Shown here piece by piece: positions 41,120 through 51,729 of a stretch of 64,000 bases of DNA; positions within the stretch are counted from its first letter, which is position 1; each line of letters starts with the position of its first letter. A program made the position numbers and the translations under genes. The notes beneath the pieces are model-generated. The model was not told where the DNA came from. It was given only the letters and a program-made list of their open reading frames with translations, and ran no database searches. This DNA comes from Acanthosepion pharaonis (Eukaryota > Mollusca > Cephalopoda > Sepiida > Sepiidae): assembly GCA_903632075.3 (NCBI GenBank), contig CAHIKZ030005494.1, positions 810,001 through 874,000 on the forward strand, written 5' to 3'.

Positions 41120-42270
41120 ACAACCAATTTAAACATTTGTCAAGCATAATGATTGCTTTGATGTTTGAAATTGAGCTTTTGGGGCCATTGAACTTCAACA
41201 TGGGCAATATCCTTATCACTATTTTGATCCAAGTTTGGTCGGAGTAAACAAACAAATTAGTCACTGGTTTGGAGAAATGACCGAAGATGTATTTCCATTT
41301 ACAAGACATGAAAATATCTCTGGAAAGTCGTATAGTGTTCGAATGTATGGTGTATGAGATGTGAAATGAGAGCATGAAAAAGGAGAATGCTTAAACAGGC
41401 TGAATGTTTGTTGGCTTTCTGTTTGGGCTTGTTGTGGTGATAGCGGAGATTGTTCTCTTTCTGTGTTCACAGGAGGTTGTTGTCACAGCCTAATGGTTGG
41501 ACGGGCAGTCAGCCATGCTCTCAGGTAGCCTTTATGGTTAACGTGTGTGTGAAGTCTCTCTCTCTCTGCTCTCTCTGTCTTGTCTGGCTTCTCTTATATA
41601 GTAAAGGAGACACACAGACGTAGTTGTTGACATCTGTAGCAAGCATGAGTCACATCGATAATGGCCAGCACTCGGTATATTTGTGTTTGTTTTAAAGTTT
41701 GTTTTGAGTATAGTGCCGTGTGTGTGTGACTTAGCTAGATGAAAATTGGTGTGTAGTTAAAGATATATGTTTTCTAATAATTGTATAAATTTGACTTTAA
41801 TTTGTTATCTCTTCCTATGAGTAAATTGTGTTTTTCTGCTACAATTTCACTTTATCATCCTCTTCTGCATTTTCTGAAGGGGTTCAACTTTGCTACATGC
41901 TGGACAAACAAAATGGCATTCTATTTCTCATGGGTTCATGTGTGTCATGCACATCTGAAATTTACATAAGCCATGATCTCTGGTATGACTAAAATCTAAT
42001 AATTTAAATGTATCTTTATTGTATGAAACCAAGGAGGAAATTAAAAGATTAAATTTAACTGATTTTATCATGTTTTTTTATCAAACATATAACGAACCCA
42101 ACTGGAATTAGAACTCGGCTCATTAACTGTCTGATATATTGATTTATTTCTATTTCCTTCTTTAAGCAGGACTACACATGTTGGGTGCATTCATTTTTTC
42201 TCCTGATATGATTAATGTCTATATCTTTACTATTGTTTAGTTTACCATTGTTTCAACAAATCACATCTAC
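41120..42270. other. Mostly unassigned; SINE-A scrap at 42085-42140
   Basis: The frames at 41094-41375 (minus, 93 codons) and 41781-41969 resemble nothing. At 42090, GAACCCAACTGGAATTAGAA-CTCGGCTC is the B-box part of SINE-A on the minus strand. A (TC)n tract lies at 41550-41575. Confidence 0.45.
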
Positions 42271-42274
42271 TGTT

Positions 42275-42375
42275 TTTTTTAATCATTTCATCCCAAGCAA
42301 GGCAATAAAGTCACTAAGATGCAATAGGTTACTGAGTGTTAGAAAATATGAGAAAAAAGAAAACACTACAAATTA
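42275..42375 (-). mobile_element. CR1-like LINE 3' UTR scrap
   Basis: The minus strand reads TTACTCAGTAACC-like 'CACTCAGTAACCTATTGCAT', then 'CTTAGTGACTTTATTGCCTT' and 'GCTTGGGATGAAATGATT'. It matches the 3' UTR at 38.35 kb but has no coding part. Confidence 0.7.
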
Positions 42376-42486
42376 ATTGATTGATTTGTTTTCTATATTG
42401 ATGGTTATTTAAAGCCAGAAAATATTTTAAGCTTTTAAGAATTTTTTTAGATAATAATGATTTAGTGCTACAAGTTTTATTAATTA

Positions 42487-42750
42487 ACCCATAGCTGGGG
42501 GAGAAGAGCTGGATTCATACTTTTTCCAAGAGTATTTGTATGTACATAAGGAAATATAATGAACCCAACTGAAACTGGCTCTCCAATTAATGATTCTCAG
42601 CCATTATCTATTACATTACCTGCATATTGAATCTTGCTGCACCTGGTATTCCCAAGTGGTCACCCATTTAGATAATGACCAAGCTTGATATTGCTTAACT
42701 TTGGTGTTCATTTGGGAACTGGTGTTTCAACATAATGTGACTGTAAGCCA
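42487..42750 (-). repeat. Chimeric 5S-tRNA SINE (SINE-A), most complete 5S module
   Basis: On the minus strand 5S-like sequence runs from 'CACATTATGTTGAAACACCA' through AAAGTTAAGCAATATCAAGC and AATGGGTGACCACTTGGGAA to TACCAGGTGCAGCAAG, close to the true 5S 3' end. A 12-base linker, GGTAATGTAATAGATAATGG, CAGTTTCAGTTGGG and the SINE-A body (ACTCTTGGAAAAAGTATGAA, CCAGCTATGGGTTAATTAAT) follow. Confidence 0.88.
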
Positions 42751-42754
42751 TAGT

Positions 42755-43200
42755 TTTAGATAAAGAACCATTTATATATAAATCATTATTTGTCAAGATT
42801 GTGTATTTAATGCAAATGTTCCTCTTTTATGTGAAAAAAAAAATAAAATAAATGAAGCATTTTTATTGCCACATTGTGTTATGGTCTCTCAGGAAGATCT
42901 AGATTTTCTTTTATTATTGTTATAAAAAATAATTGACTCATTAAGGACACTGAGTGTCCAAAAACCCCTGACCTACCTGCTTGGACAGTGGACAGAAAAG
43001 AAAGAAAGAGGAAAAGGAAGAAGTCTTTCTTGTAATCAGTTCTCAAGAAGGAGAAAAATGTCCAGTTTAAAGCCTGCTGCTAAGTAACTTGGGACGCTAG
43101 TTGCCTAAATAAATACTTGGATGGTTAAACTATTTTTATTTTGTTTTATCTTGTGAAAATATCACAAAGGAAATTGTTGGTCACATAAATTGTGTGAAAA
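42755..43200. other. No feature recognised
   Basis: Unassigned. Confidence 0.5.
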
Positions 43201-43202
43201 CT

Positions 43203-43525
43203 GTGGCGATATCATAATGTTTGACTGGGGAAGTGATGGATAGTGGCTTGGACTGGGTAATCGGAGAACCAAGATCAAATTCAAGTTGAATTTGTTACAT
43301 TCACTTATATGCTAATACATTTGGGAAATTTATGAATAAATCTCTTCTTATTCCCCCAGCTATGGATAAAATAGCAGAACAGACATTGTCCTATAGCCTT
43401 GGGTGGCAACCAGTCTAGGAGAAGGAAACTCTGAATTCAAACTGGATTGCACGATCCTAAAAGTGTGTATACATGTAGCTGGGGACTGCTTGTGAATCCC
43501 AAATCCCCACTGAAACTTCTACTAT
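43203..43525 (+). repeat. SINE-A copy with collapsed 5S head
   Basis: GTGGCGATATCATAATGTTT could be the first bases of the 5S module, directly followed by GAAGTGATGGATAGTGGC (tRNA A-box region), ATCAAATTCAAGTTG (B-box region), GCTAATACATTTGGGAAATT, CCAGCTATGGATAAAATAGC and 'CTAGGAGAAGGAAACTCTG'. The body extends as far as in the 46.8 kb copy before diverging. Confidence 0.72.
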
Positions 43526-43729
43526 GGATTTACACATCCAAATAAATATGATTTCTGTTATGATTGATCAGCTTTTGTTCAGATGCAGCAAGGTTTGTTT
43601 GATAGAGGGTGGCTCAACCAACTGGGTGAATGCTGCAACTGGTACAGCTATAGGGGTATGGGCAAAGGACGACCACTACCCCCAAACAAAAATCAAAATA
43701 AGTAAAAACATATTTTTATAGTAAAATTA

Positions 43730-44510
43730 CCAACAAAACATTTCTAAAGCAAAATGACTAACAATACATTTTGTAGCAAAATGACCAACAATTTTTTATA
43801 GTAATTAAGTAATATAGTAATTAATTAATATAGTAAAAAAGTAATATAGTAAGATTTTTATAGTAAAATGACCAACAGTACATTTTGTAATAAAATGACC
43901 AACAGTACATTTTATAATAAAATGACCAACAGTACATTTTATAATAAAAATGACCAGCAATACATTTTATAATAAAAATGACCAACAGTACATTTTATAA
44001 TAAAAATGACCAACAGTACATTTTATAATAAAATGACCAACAGTACATTTTATAATAAAAATGACCAACAATACATTTTATAGCAAAATGACCAACAGTA
44101 CATTTTATAATAAAATGACCAACAGTACATTTTATAATAAAATGACCAACAGTATATTTTATAATAAAATAACCAATAATACATTTTATATCAAATGACC
44201 AACAGTACATTTTATAATAAAATGACCAACAATTTTTATAATAATTAAGTAATATAGAAATTAAGTAATATAGAAATTAAGTAATATAGTAATTAATTAA
44301 TATAGTAAAAAAGTAATATAATATTTTTATAGTAAAATGACCAACAATACATTTTATAGCAAAATTACCAACAATTTTGATAGTAATTAAGTAATATAGG
44401 AAAAAAGTAAAATAGTAATTAAGTAATATAATAAGATTTTTACGGTAAAATGACCAACAATACATTTTATAGTAGAATGACCATCAGTAAATTTTATAGT
44501 AAAATTGAAA
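43730..44510. repeat. 27-bp minisatellite with interspersed 'AATTAAGTAATATAGT' blocks
   Basis: More than 20 units of ACATTTTATAATAAAATGAC-CAACAGT (27 or 28 bases), with blocks of AATTAAGTAATATAGTAA at about 43800, 44250 and 44390. Minus-strand frames of YCWSF-type repeats are artefacts of the 27-base period. Confidence 0.95.
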
Positions 44511-44514
44511 ACAT

Positions 44515-45380
44515 GGCATACATTGACAAGAAAAATAAAAAACGATCGAATATGATTAATCTCATTTCTTGTCAAGATGGACAAGTTTTCACTCCATGTT
44601 TGATTTTGTAAGATTATTTGTAAAAAAATTGCAGGTAAGTAATTATAATTTAATTATGAAATAATTTGATTCTCTTGAATTAATTATAAAGTTTGAATTT
44701 TCATATTTAAATTTCAACATTTGATAAACAAAAACAACCAAACTTTTTTTCTGAAATTTAATTTAAAAATTAAGTGTCCTATATATAATGTCATATTATA
44801 TCTAGAGTAACACAGAATATAGAAATATGTACATTCAACTCTCTACCTGCTCAAACTTGACTTTTTACACAACTATCTATGGTATGTATAATATCACAGA
44901 TACTTGTATAAAAAGTCAATTTTCTTTTCAATTACATGTCTTTTAGCTTCAACTTAGAAGGTCAGTGATTACATAGACACTACTTTTGAAAGCCTGACAT
45001 ATCTGAGTTATTCATGTTAAAAGCCTAACTTGTTGAAAAATACAAATCCAAGTGATTTGAATAAATGCTATTTTCATTTTGAAATATTCTTATCTATCAC
45101 CCAACAACACCCCAGCTTACTGAAATATGTCATCTACGTCTCCTAGATACTATAATCATGTTTATATAAGTGGTAGATATTTGTTTTGAACTACAGTTTT
45201 GCCTCTGCTTTCTTCCCTTGAAGTTACAAGTTTTGTGATTATTTCATGATTATACTGTATTTTGCTAAATTTTTAATACATTCCCAGCAACTTTGATGAC
45301 AGTTTTTTTTCAATGGTTTTCTATAGTTAATAAATTTTAAAAGCCTTAAAACTTAAGAAAAATAAAATGTCTTAATGATT
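44515..45380. other. No feature recognised
   Basis: AT-rich, unassigned. Confidence 0.55.
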
Positions 45381-45384
45381 TACG

Positions 45385-45621
45385 ACCATAAAACACTAGT
45401 TCACATATGATTACCGAAGTTAAGCAACACGAAATACCAGGTTCTGTAAGCATGAATATGGGGGTGGTGTAATGAATAATTGCTCAGAATTGGAAACTGA
45501 AGAGCCAAGTTCCAATTCCAGTTGGGTTCGTTATATTCACTTACACACAAATACCCTTGGGAAAGGCATGAATCCACCTCTTCTACCCCATCTATAGGTT
45601 AATTAGTAAGACTTGTCTTAT
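45385..45621 (+). repeat. Chimeric 5S-tRNA SINE (SINE-A)
   Basis: 5S-like GACCATAAAACACTAGTTCA, then CCGAAGTTAAGCAACACGAA and a degraded C-box region, join at GGGGGTGGTGTAATGAATAA to the tRNA-like part (CAAGTTCCAATTCCAGTTGG). The body follows: ACCCTTGGGAAAGGCATGAA, then TAGGTTAATTAGTAAGACTT. Confidence 0.85.
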
Positions 45622-45990
45622 TAAAACTGATGTAATGGAATAACCTGCCACCCCCATGAGTGGCGGCACTATAGGTGGTAACCAGCTAGAAGTATCTGTT
45701 AGGACAGCGGACAGGAGACTCGAGCTGGGATCTGCAAGACTAGCAGCCTTCCGATAGCAGCACGCACACAACTGTACTGACTTGCAATGACCGTATGCAT
45801 AATTATTACTTCCTTGCTTGTTGTACTGATTTCTACTATAAACTTGTTAGTATTTATCTGCCGTGTTTGTCCATTCCATATTCCTATTAGCACAGAATAT
45901 AACAAAAACCATTATTATCACTAAAATCATTATTATCACATTATTATTTCCCAAAATATTTTCTGGCTTTAAATAACCTGCAAAAGGTTG
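45622..45990 (+). repeat. Element H without the tandem array
   Basis: GTAATGGAATAACCTGCCAC-CCCCATGAGT through GAGCTGGGATCTGCAAGACT to about 45900 corresponds to the two outer parts of 29.2-30.09 kb. Here they are joined within about 15 bases. A (CATTATTAT)n-like tract follows. Confidence 0.75.
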
Positions 45991-46019
45991 ATAAGCCATA
46001 AAAAAAACAAATCAATCCA

Positions 46020-46195
46020 CATGCTTTAACCTTAACGTAATAGTTGATCTGATGTTCTCAAAAAATATTCTTACACAAAACAGTCCTTGATATCTCCGTA
46101 TCTCTTTACGAAGGTCACTTGCCAGTAAATGTAATTAATACTGTTTAATTAGAAACAAAGCATTTACTTAAATAAATTATATCTATAGAAATAAT
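46020..46195 (+). repeat. SINE-C fragment, mainly tail
   Basis: GCCAGTAAATGTAATTAATA, CTGTTTAATTAGAAACAAAG and CATTTACTTAAATAAATTAT, then TATCTATAGAA, match the SINE-C tail at 15.82 kb. The head is scrambled. Confidence 0.6.
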
Positions 46196-46199
46196 ATAT

Positions 46200-46425
46200 A
46201 TGACCGAGGAAGAAGGATTTGGAAAATTTAACCTTCACATGGCATATTGAAGACAAGAAAGATAGGGGAAGGCAGCAAGCCAGTTACCTGATGAACTTGT
46301 GTGAATAGATAGCAAAATAGAGAGGGTGCAAGAGCCTTATCAAAGGGATAAGAAGTTGTGGAGAGCCATGATCGCCTATGTCATGAAGGGATGCAGGATG
46401 TAGAAGAAGAAGAAGAAGAAGAAAA
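46200..46425 (+). pseudogene. Endonuclease-RT LINE (type 2) tail
   Basis: Nucleotide match to the tail at 31.8 kb: 'GAAGGATTTGGAAAATTTAA', GGCATATTGAAGACAAGAAA, GTTACCTGATGAACTTGTGT and AAGTTGTGGAGAGCCATGAT. It ends in (AGA)n. Stops and a deletion break the frame. A weaker scrap of the same tail lies at 46682-46775. Confidence 0.78.
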
Positions 46426-46814
46426 AATGAGTTCAGTTTTTGGTGATTGCTCCCTATTTGTGGCCTTGTGTCCCACTTAAGCTATGCTTAGTATATCATT
46501 ATCCTTAAGGAAGATGACAGACTTTATGCTAAAATAAAATAAAAAATGATGAGGTTTTATGTATACATACCCAAAATAATGAACCTTAATTTAGATGTTG
46601 ATGAGCTTTCCTTGAAAAAAAAAGAAAATTTACGAAAGAGGAGCTTCTGTCTCGTCTTATGTAAATGAGAAGCAATCTTTAATTTAAAAGGAAAGACAAG
46701 GATGTATAAAAGACAAAAAAGCTACAAAGGGCAGGAAATTATGAAGGGCTATGATTATCTATGACCTCAAGTGATATGGAAGCAGATATATTTTTAAAAT
46801 TAGGTATATATATA

Positions 46815-47229
46815 GTCGACTCTCCCGTCGATTTCGACGTATCAGGGTCAAGCAGATCAGTTTCCAAGAAACCGACAGCCCGACAACGACACATGAGATT
46901 CGATTATAGTGGTGAAGTCCTCATGCAGGACCATCCACACTTTTTGTAGGGATGAATACAGAGACCTGGTGCACTAAGTGCCACAAGGTTCCCAAATGAC
47001 CCTCCGCAGGTTTTGAATGAAGAGTTGTCCTTCTCCTAGACAAGTTGCCATCCAAGGCTATAGAACCCAGTCTGTCCTGCTATTTTACCCATAGCTGGGT
47101 AGAAGAAGAGGATTCATACGTTTCCCAAGGGTATTAGCATGTAATTGAATGTAATGGATTCGACTGTAATTCGAACTCGGCTCTACGATTCCTCAATCCA
47201 AGCTGCTATCCATTACTCCACCATGCCTC

Positions 47230-47230
<1 letters not shown>
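46815..47230 (-). repeat. SINE-A, full-length copy with 3' stem-loop
   Basis: The minus strand begins CATGGTGGAGTAATGGATAG (A-box region) and GAGCCGAGTTCGAATTACAG (B box, one base off consensus). It continues ACCCTTGGGAAACGTATGAA, AGCTATGGGTAAAATAGCAG, GGATGGCAACTTGTCTAGGA, 'GTGGCACTTAGTGCACCAGG' and ATGAGGACTTCACCACTATA, and ends GATACGTCGAAATCGACGGG-AGAGTC before a short (TA)n. CGTCG-AAAT-CGACG is a 5-bp hairpin. The 3' end matches the RTE-type LINE tail at 2386-2413 in 26 of 28 positions by eye. There is no 5S module; (TA)n precedes the head. Confidence 0.85.

Positions 47231-47232
<2 letters not shown>

Positions 47233-47320
<88 letters not shown>
47233..47320. repeat. (TA)n microsatellite
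   Basis: About 43 TA units abutting the 5' end of the SINE. Confidence 0.97.
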
Positions 47321-47322
<2 letters not shown>

Positions 47323-47477
47323 AAGTGGCACCTGAATTCTCCTTCAAAGTATATATATGAACACTGCTAGAGGCCACATTTTCGTTATTAAGATTCTCTC
47401 TGTTTAAAAGAACAAGGTGCCTACCAAAGCACATGTATCAACTAAAGCATAACCTTTAAGTAATAAGAAATCATATT

Positions 47478-47880
47478 GGTTTGGTTTGTTTTACAGCATA
47501 TCAACCTCAATGGGATATTTAATGCTGACAAAATTTTTATTGCTGGTAATATATTTTAGTATCAAGTTGGCTGGATCAGATCAAAATTTAACTTTTGAGT
47601 AGCCATCACAGAGTCCTGAATTAGATCAAAATTTAAGATTTGAGTTGCCATCAACAGAGTTTCGGATCAGATCAAAATTTAAGTTTTGATTGGCCATCAC
47701 AGAATCTTGGATCAGATCAAAATTTAAGTTTTGATTGGCCATCACAGAATCTTGGATCAGATCAAAATTTAAGTTTTGAGTGGCCATCATAGGGTCTTGG
47801 AAGAGATCAAAATTAAAGATTTGAATGGGCCTGGATAAAATAAAATAAAACCATTTAGTAGCCATAACAGAGTCCTGACT
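47478..47880 (+). repeat. Element F head followed by 45-bp minisatellite
   Basis: ATTGGTTTGGTTTGTTTTAC-AGCATATCAACCTCAATGGG is the same head as at 6.01 kb. The tandem part has GGATCAGATCAAAATTTAAG starts at 47664, 47709 and 47754 (45 bases), plus about four more degenerate units. A minus-strand open frame of 79 codons with a 15-residue repeat (DSVMANQNLNFDLIQ) follows from the period. Confidence 0.85.
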
Positions 47881-47884
47881 TTAA

Positions 47885-48985
47885 CACTATAAAAACTAGA
47901 TAGAAATAATTGAAGCAATGGTTATACTTGAGCAAACCAGTAAATATTACGAACTTAATCAAATGCTGCAATGAACCTTTGTTTATCTTTATGATTCTTG
48001 TGCAAACTGAACTCATTCCAAACTTTTTGATTCTTGAGCAAACCCAGACCTATGTTTACCATTTTAACTCTCTCACAAACCAAATGTTTTTTGCCTATCT
48101 AATGTTTATCAAAATGACAGAATTTGGCATTAGATAACTTGGAGAAGGACGAAATGCAAAAAAAAAAAAGTTTATTATTCTAAGGTTTGTGTAGACTTCG
48201 GATCTCATTCTTTTATGTTATCACAATATTTCAACTGGTCTATTCTCTGACTTTCCTCGGGTGTTCAGAGTTTTCTTTTTTCTTAACCCCTAACCCTCTA
48301 GGATCATAGGGGCACCACTGCTGCAGCAGTAGTCATTGTGTTTCCTAGGAAAAATAGCCTGATGGAACCCAACCCTCTTCAAGCTGGTTTTGAATTCAGT
48401 GCTTTTCTTTCTCCTAGACTGGTACCCAGCCAAGGCTAGTCAGGTAGGACCATTCTATGGCCTTCTTCATATGTACTATCTGTTGGTATACATGTGTATC
48501 AGATTCAAATACTGTCAATACAAACATGATTATTTACAAGTCATTCCAAATAGTGAACTCATTGTACTAACAAAAGTACGCAGGTGTAGGCTTTAAGAAA
48601 GCTTTATTCAGCTGAGAACACAAGGTCCGCCTATAGTGTCCTTTTATAGTCCCAGTAAACAGAAATAGCTTTCTCAAAGAGGAGAGTAACAAAACAAGGG
48701 GAGACCACTCTTGATTATTTATAATACTCATTCTCTTCATTTAACTCATTAATACATACCATAAGTCAATTATTACTTATAAAAATTTAAATTTAGTATT
48801 GATAAAACAAATTTTTGGTCAAAATAAATAAAATTAAAACTTTGTACTTTTAATCATCAAATTTTACCCTATCAGCAGAAATTGAACTGCTTCTAATTGC
48901 ACAAAATAAAAAAATAAACTTCAACTTGGTTTATACTATTAGATATATAAGCAAAAGTCTCCAGAAAAAATGTCAAAAAAAAAAC
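47885..48985. other. Mostly unassigned; SINE-A body scrap at 48380-48470 (minus)
   Basis: GGTTTTGAATTCAGTGCTTT-TCTTTCTCCTAGACTGGTAC-CCAGCCAAGGCT is the 'rounded' middle of SINE-A on the minus strand. The remaining sequence is AT-rich and unrecognised. Confidence 0.45.
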
Positions 48986-48989
48986 CAAA

Positions 48990-49275
48990 ACAAATTTACT
49001 ATTTACACTATTTATATTTGGACTATTGTCCTCATCTTTCTTGTTTTTATCACAGTGTTTTGGCCATTGTGCTCTCCAGTCCTCCTCAGGTATATATGGA
49101 TCTGAGTAACCTACAGGCAATTCTGAAATGAATCCTTTATTTAATCTACGGGGGTAGACTGCCCAAAATGTGCTAAAAATAACAAAGGTGAGGACAATAG
49201 TTCAAATATAAATAGTGTAGATAATGGTAACTCTTCATCCCAGAAATTCATACAGAAATTTACTTACATTACTAA
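48990..49275. repeat. Two SINE-B bodies, opposite orientation
   Basis: 48990-49165 (minus) has ACCTGAGGAGGACTGGAGAG, then GATGAGGACAATAGTCCAAA. 49170-49275 (plus) has GGTGAGGACAATAGTTCAAA and CATCCCAGAAATTC. The copies can pair with each other over about 45 bases. Confidence 0.7.
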
Positions 49276-49594
49276 GTGTGCATGTTTGAAAAATGAGAAA
49301 GGAAAACTGATCTCAGATATTGCTGGCTTTCTGGGTTTTTAGGCATTCGCAGATAAAATCTTATAGGTTTAGAAATAGACATTCGAAAAAAAATATCATG
49401 ATAATGTCACATATTTTTAAGGATTCTTCTTTCATCTTTCTTCTTCAGAAGCAGTAGCAGTTCATGTGCAGTTTAATTCTTTCTAACCTTAGCAGATAAA
49501 AATTTTTCTTTTTGTATAGTTAGAAAGCAGCTTCAACTGGATCAAAATCAGCCCCTTTGGGGGACTATACTTTTTATCCCCATTGGTTAAAAAC

Positions 49595-50030
49595 TTAAAA
49601 TATAACTATTCAATCAAATCACACCTCTTTGCAAACTTTAATTTGTGGAGACACAAACCTAATCAAACATGAAGTTAATGCTTCAGAGTTAATAAATGTA
49701 TCAAAGAAATGACCAACATGGCTTCCAGTAGCAGTGGTTGATGAAAGGACACTGAAACTAATTCTACTTTACTTTATGTATACTTTGTTGAAACAAGTGC
49801 CGGGTCTTATGGCTATCCAATCTTTTAGGTGGGCAGTTCTCTGATTGGCTAAAATCTGCAAGCCAAATTTCTTATTTTTTAAGATAAAAGAAATGGAAGT
49901 TCTGCAAGGAGCCTACCTGCATATGAATATGTAATCCTCATTCACATTAACTCTAAAACATAAACTTTTTGTTTGATTAGGTTTGTATCTCCACAAATTT
50001 GGTGGAGTTTTGACAACATCTAATTGGAGC
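49595..50030. mobile_element. Probable non-autonomous element with about 65-bp inverted ends
   Basis: Left TTTAATTTGTGGAGACACAA-ACCTAATCAAACATGAAGTT and right (reverse complement) AAATTTGTGGAGATACAAAC-CTAATCAAACAAAAAGTTTA, both followed by TTAGAGTTAAT/TCAGAGTTAAT. The inner 280 bases are unrelated between halves. Outer flanks pair only weakly, so boundaries are approximate. Confidence 0.6.
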
Positions 50031-50039
50031 ATATTTTTG

Positions 50040-50685
50040 TAAATTTTTCATGTTTTTTTTTTTGTTTTTTTTTATAAACCAACTGATTTTATTTTGAATT
50101 TTTTTAAAGAAACTGTGTTAGACTAATTTTTATTATATAAATAATTTTTATAAGCGTATTGGGAAACTTTGCACATCCCTAAAAAATAAATATTAATTTG
50201 TACTAAATTGAATTTTGTATTATTTGAAATTGCAGTCTATATTAGTTCATGACCATGATGCCACCAATACATTCTCTGGCCTCGCTGAAGCAAACCTTCA
50301 CAGCAAGAATATGCCAAGCCACTTATATAGTAGCAAACATTCCCTCTGTATCCCATCCTTGGAGTATCGTACATGAATCTTTTCTGGGTTATTTACCCCC
50401 TCATTAAGGGTTCTGGAGATAAATGCTTTTGGGGTTTTGGTGTTATCCACCTGATAGTCAGGGATCCAAACCTTTGAGTATCTTTGAAGGAGGCTATTCT
50501 ATCAACAGGTATATAATATTGGATCTATTGTATCGCTGTTTTGTGAATGGTTTCTGGATTGTGCAGTAGTTTCCAGTTGGGCCTCTCGATGCCATGATGA
50601 TGGGTACTGATATGGCATTATCTCCAGGCAAGTCAACCCCGGTTATTCATGCGTGCATCTTCAATGGGTGTCTGTTTCACTGCCT
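50040..50685. other. No confident feature
   Basis: T-rich at first. 50270-50680 is GC-richer and could be the decayed upstream part of the LINE tail that follows, but no frame is readable. Confidence 0.4.
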
Positions 50686-50689
50686 ACTA

Positions 50690-50870
50690 GTCATCCACTA
50701 ATTTCCCGATTGTTACAATCTTAATATGTTCAAGTCTTGAGTCAACCATTATCTTCCCCTCATATCCATATAGACTACCCCTTGTCATAACCTTCTACCT
50801 CGAGTGGCCCTCAGGCCTTGTATACATTAAACCTTAGTGTTAAAAAAAAAAAAAACCTATAAATGCCTAT
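50690..50870 (+). mobile_element. CR1-like LINE 3' end
   Basis: YNLNMFKS-type sequence (TTACAATCTTAATATGTTCA-AGTC) then VNHYLPLIS. The 3' UTR CTACCTCGAGTGGCCCTCAG-GCCTTGTATACATTAAACC and a poly-A tract end it. Confidence 0.75.
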
Positions 50871-51670
50871 TTGCTGTAAATGATACTTCTTTTCATGCCA
50901 GTAGAAAATGTTTGTGTTTGAAGACTTTTTATAACAATGGCTATTTTATTTAATTTTTTTTTTAACCAATGTGGCATTAGTATATAAGATCTGAACCAGC
51001 CTAAAATGCCCCATCTCTGGTATCTTAAAGGTACTAATTTCAAGTGATATTTCCTATTTAATCTTAACCAAGGTGATATCAGTAATATACTAGATAAGTA
51101 TCCCCTTAATCCTCACCAAAATAATTATTTCTTTTTTGTTCATCTCTTTTAATTTTCAGCTGTTTATTTGACTATTTGTTTTCTTATTTTATCAATATTT
51201 ATGTTCAGATAAAAATAGACAGAAATCGTTTCTTCTGTACTGATGCTCTGAGGGTGATGTGAATAAACACTGAAATATTAACAGTTTTAATCAACAAGGG
51301 TTATGAAGACCTAATCTCCTGTGTCTGATAAGTTGTTGAGAAGGAGTTAGAAATTTCTTATGAATTGTTAGTTTGGTTGGGGGTGGGGGGGAATAATTTG
51401 GTAGCGTTTTTTAACACACACGTCATAAAAGTATTAAAAAAAAACAAACAATGACAGTTCCAGGGGGTCATAATAAACTGAATACAGTCGGTAAAAAATC
51501 GGAAAATATAAAGAAAGAAGTTGATCCCTCATCTTATAGAGGACGTGCGTGTTATACAAAGTTACTTTCATTTTCTTTCTGTTTTTTTCTTCTTTCTATA
51601 GTGCGCGCGCACGCCAGACTACTTGCAATCAGCATAATTCATTGATCCATACATTTTTTATGACAAAGAA
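50871..51670. other. No feature recognised
   Basis: AT-rich. A short alternating GTGCGCGCGCACG palindrome lies at about 51601-51612. Confidence 0.5.
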
Positions 51671-51671
51671 A

Positions 51672-51724
51672 ACAAAAAGTTTACGAGTTGTGTAAGGTCC
51701 TTACACAACTCGTAAACTTTTTGT
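51672..51724. repeat. Perfect 26-bp inverted repeat, one-base loop
   Basis: ACAAAAAGTTTACGAGTTGT-GTAAGG, one T, then the exact reverse complement. There are no mismatches. No repeat family is recognised around it. Confidence 0.95.
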
Positions 51725-51729
51725 ACTTT

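Noticed and set aside
43995..44584. Minus-strand YCWSF-repeat peptides
   Set aside because: They follow from the 27-base minisatellite period, which keeps the frame open; 28-base units break it.
51595..51615. GTGCGCGCGCAC as a Z-DNA or regulatory site
   Set aside because: Too short, and without any supporting context.
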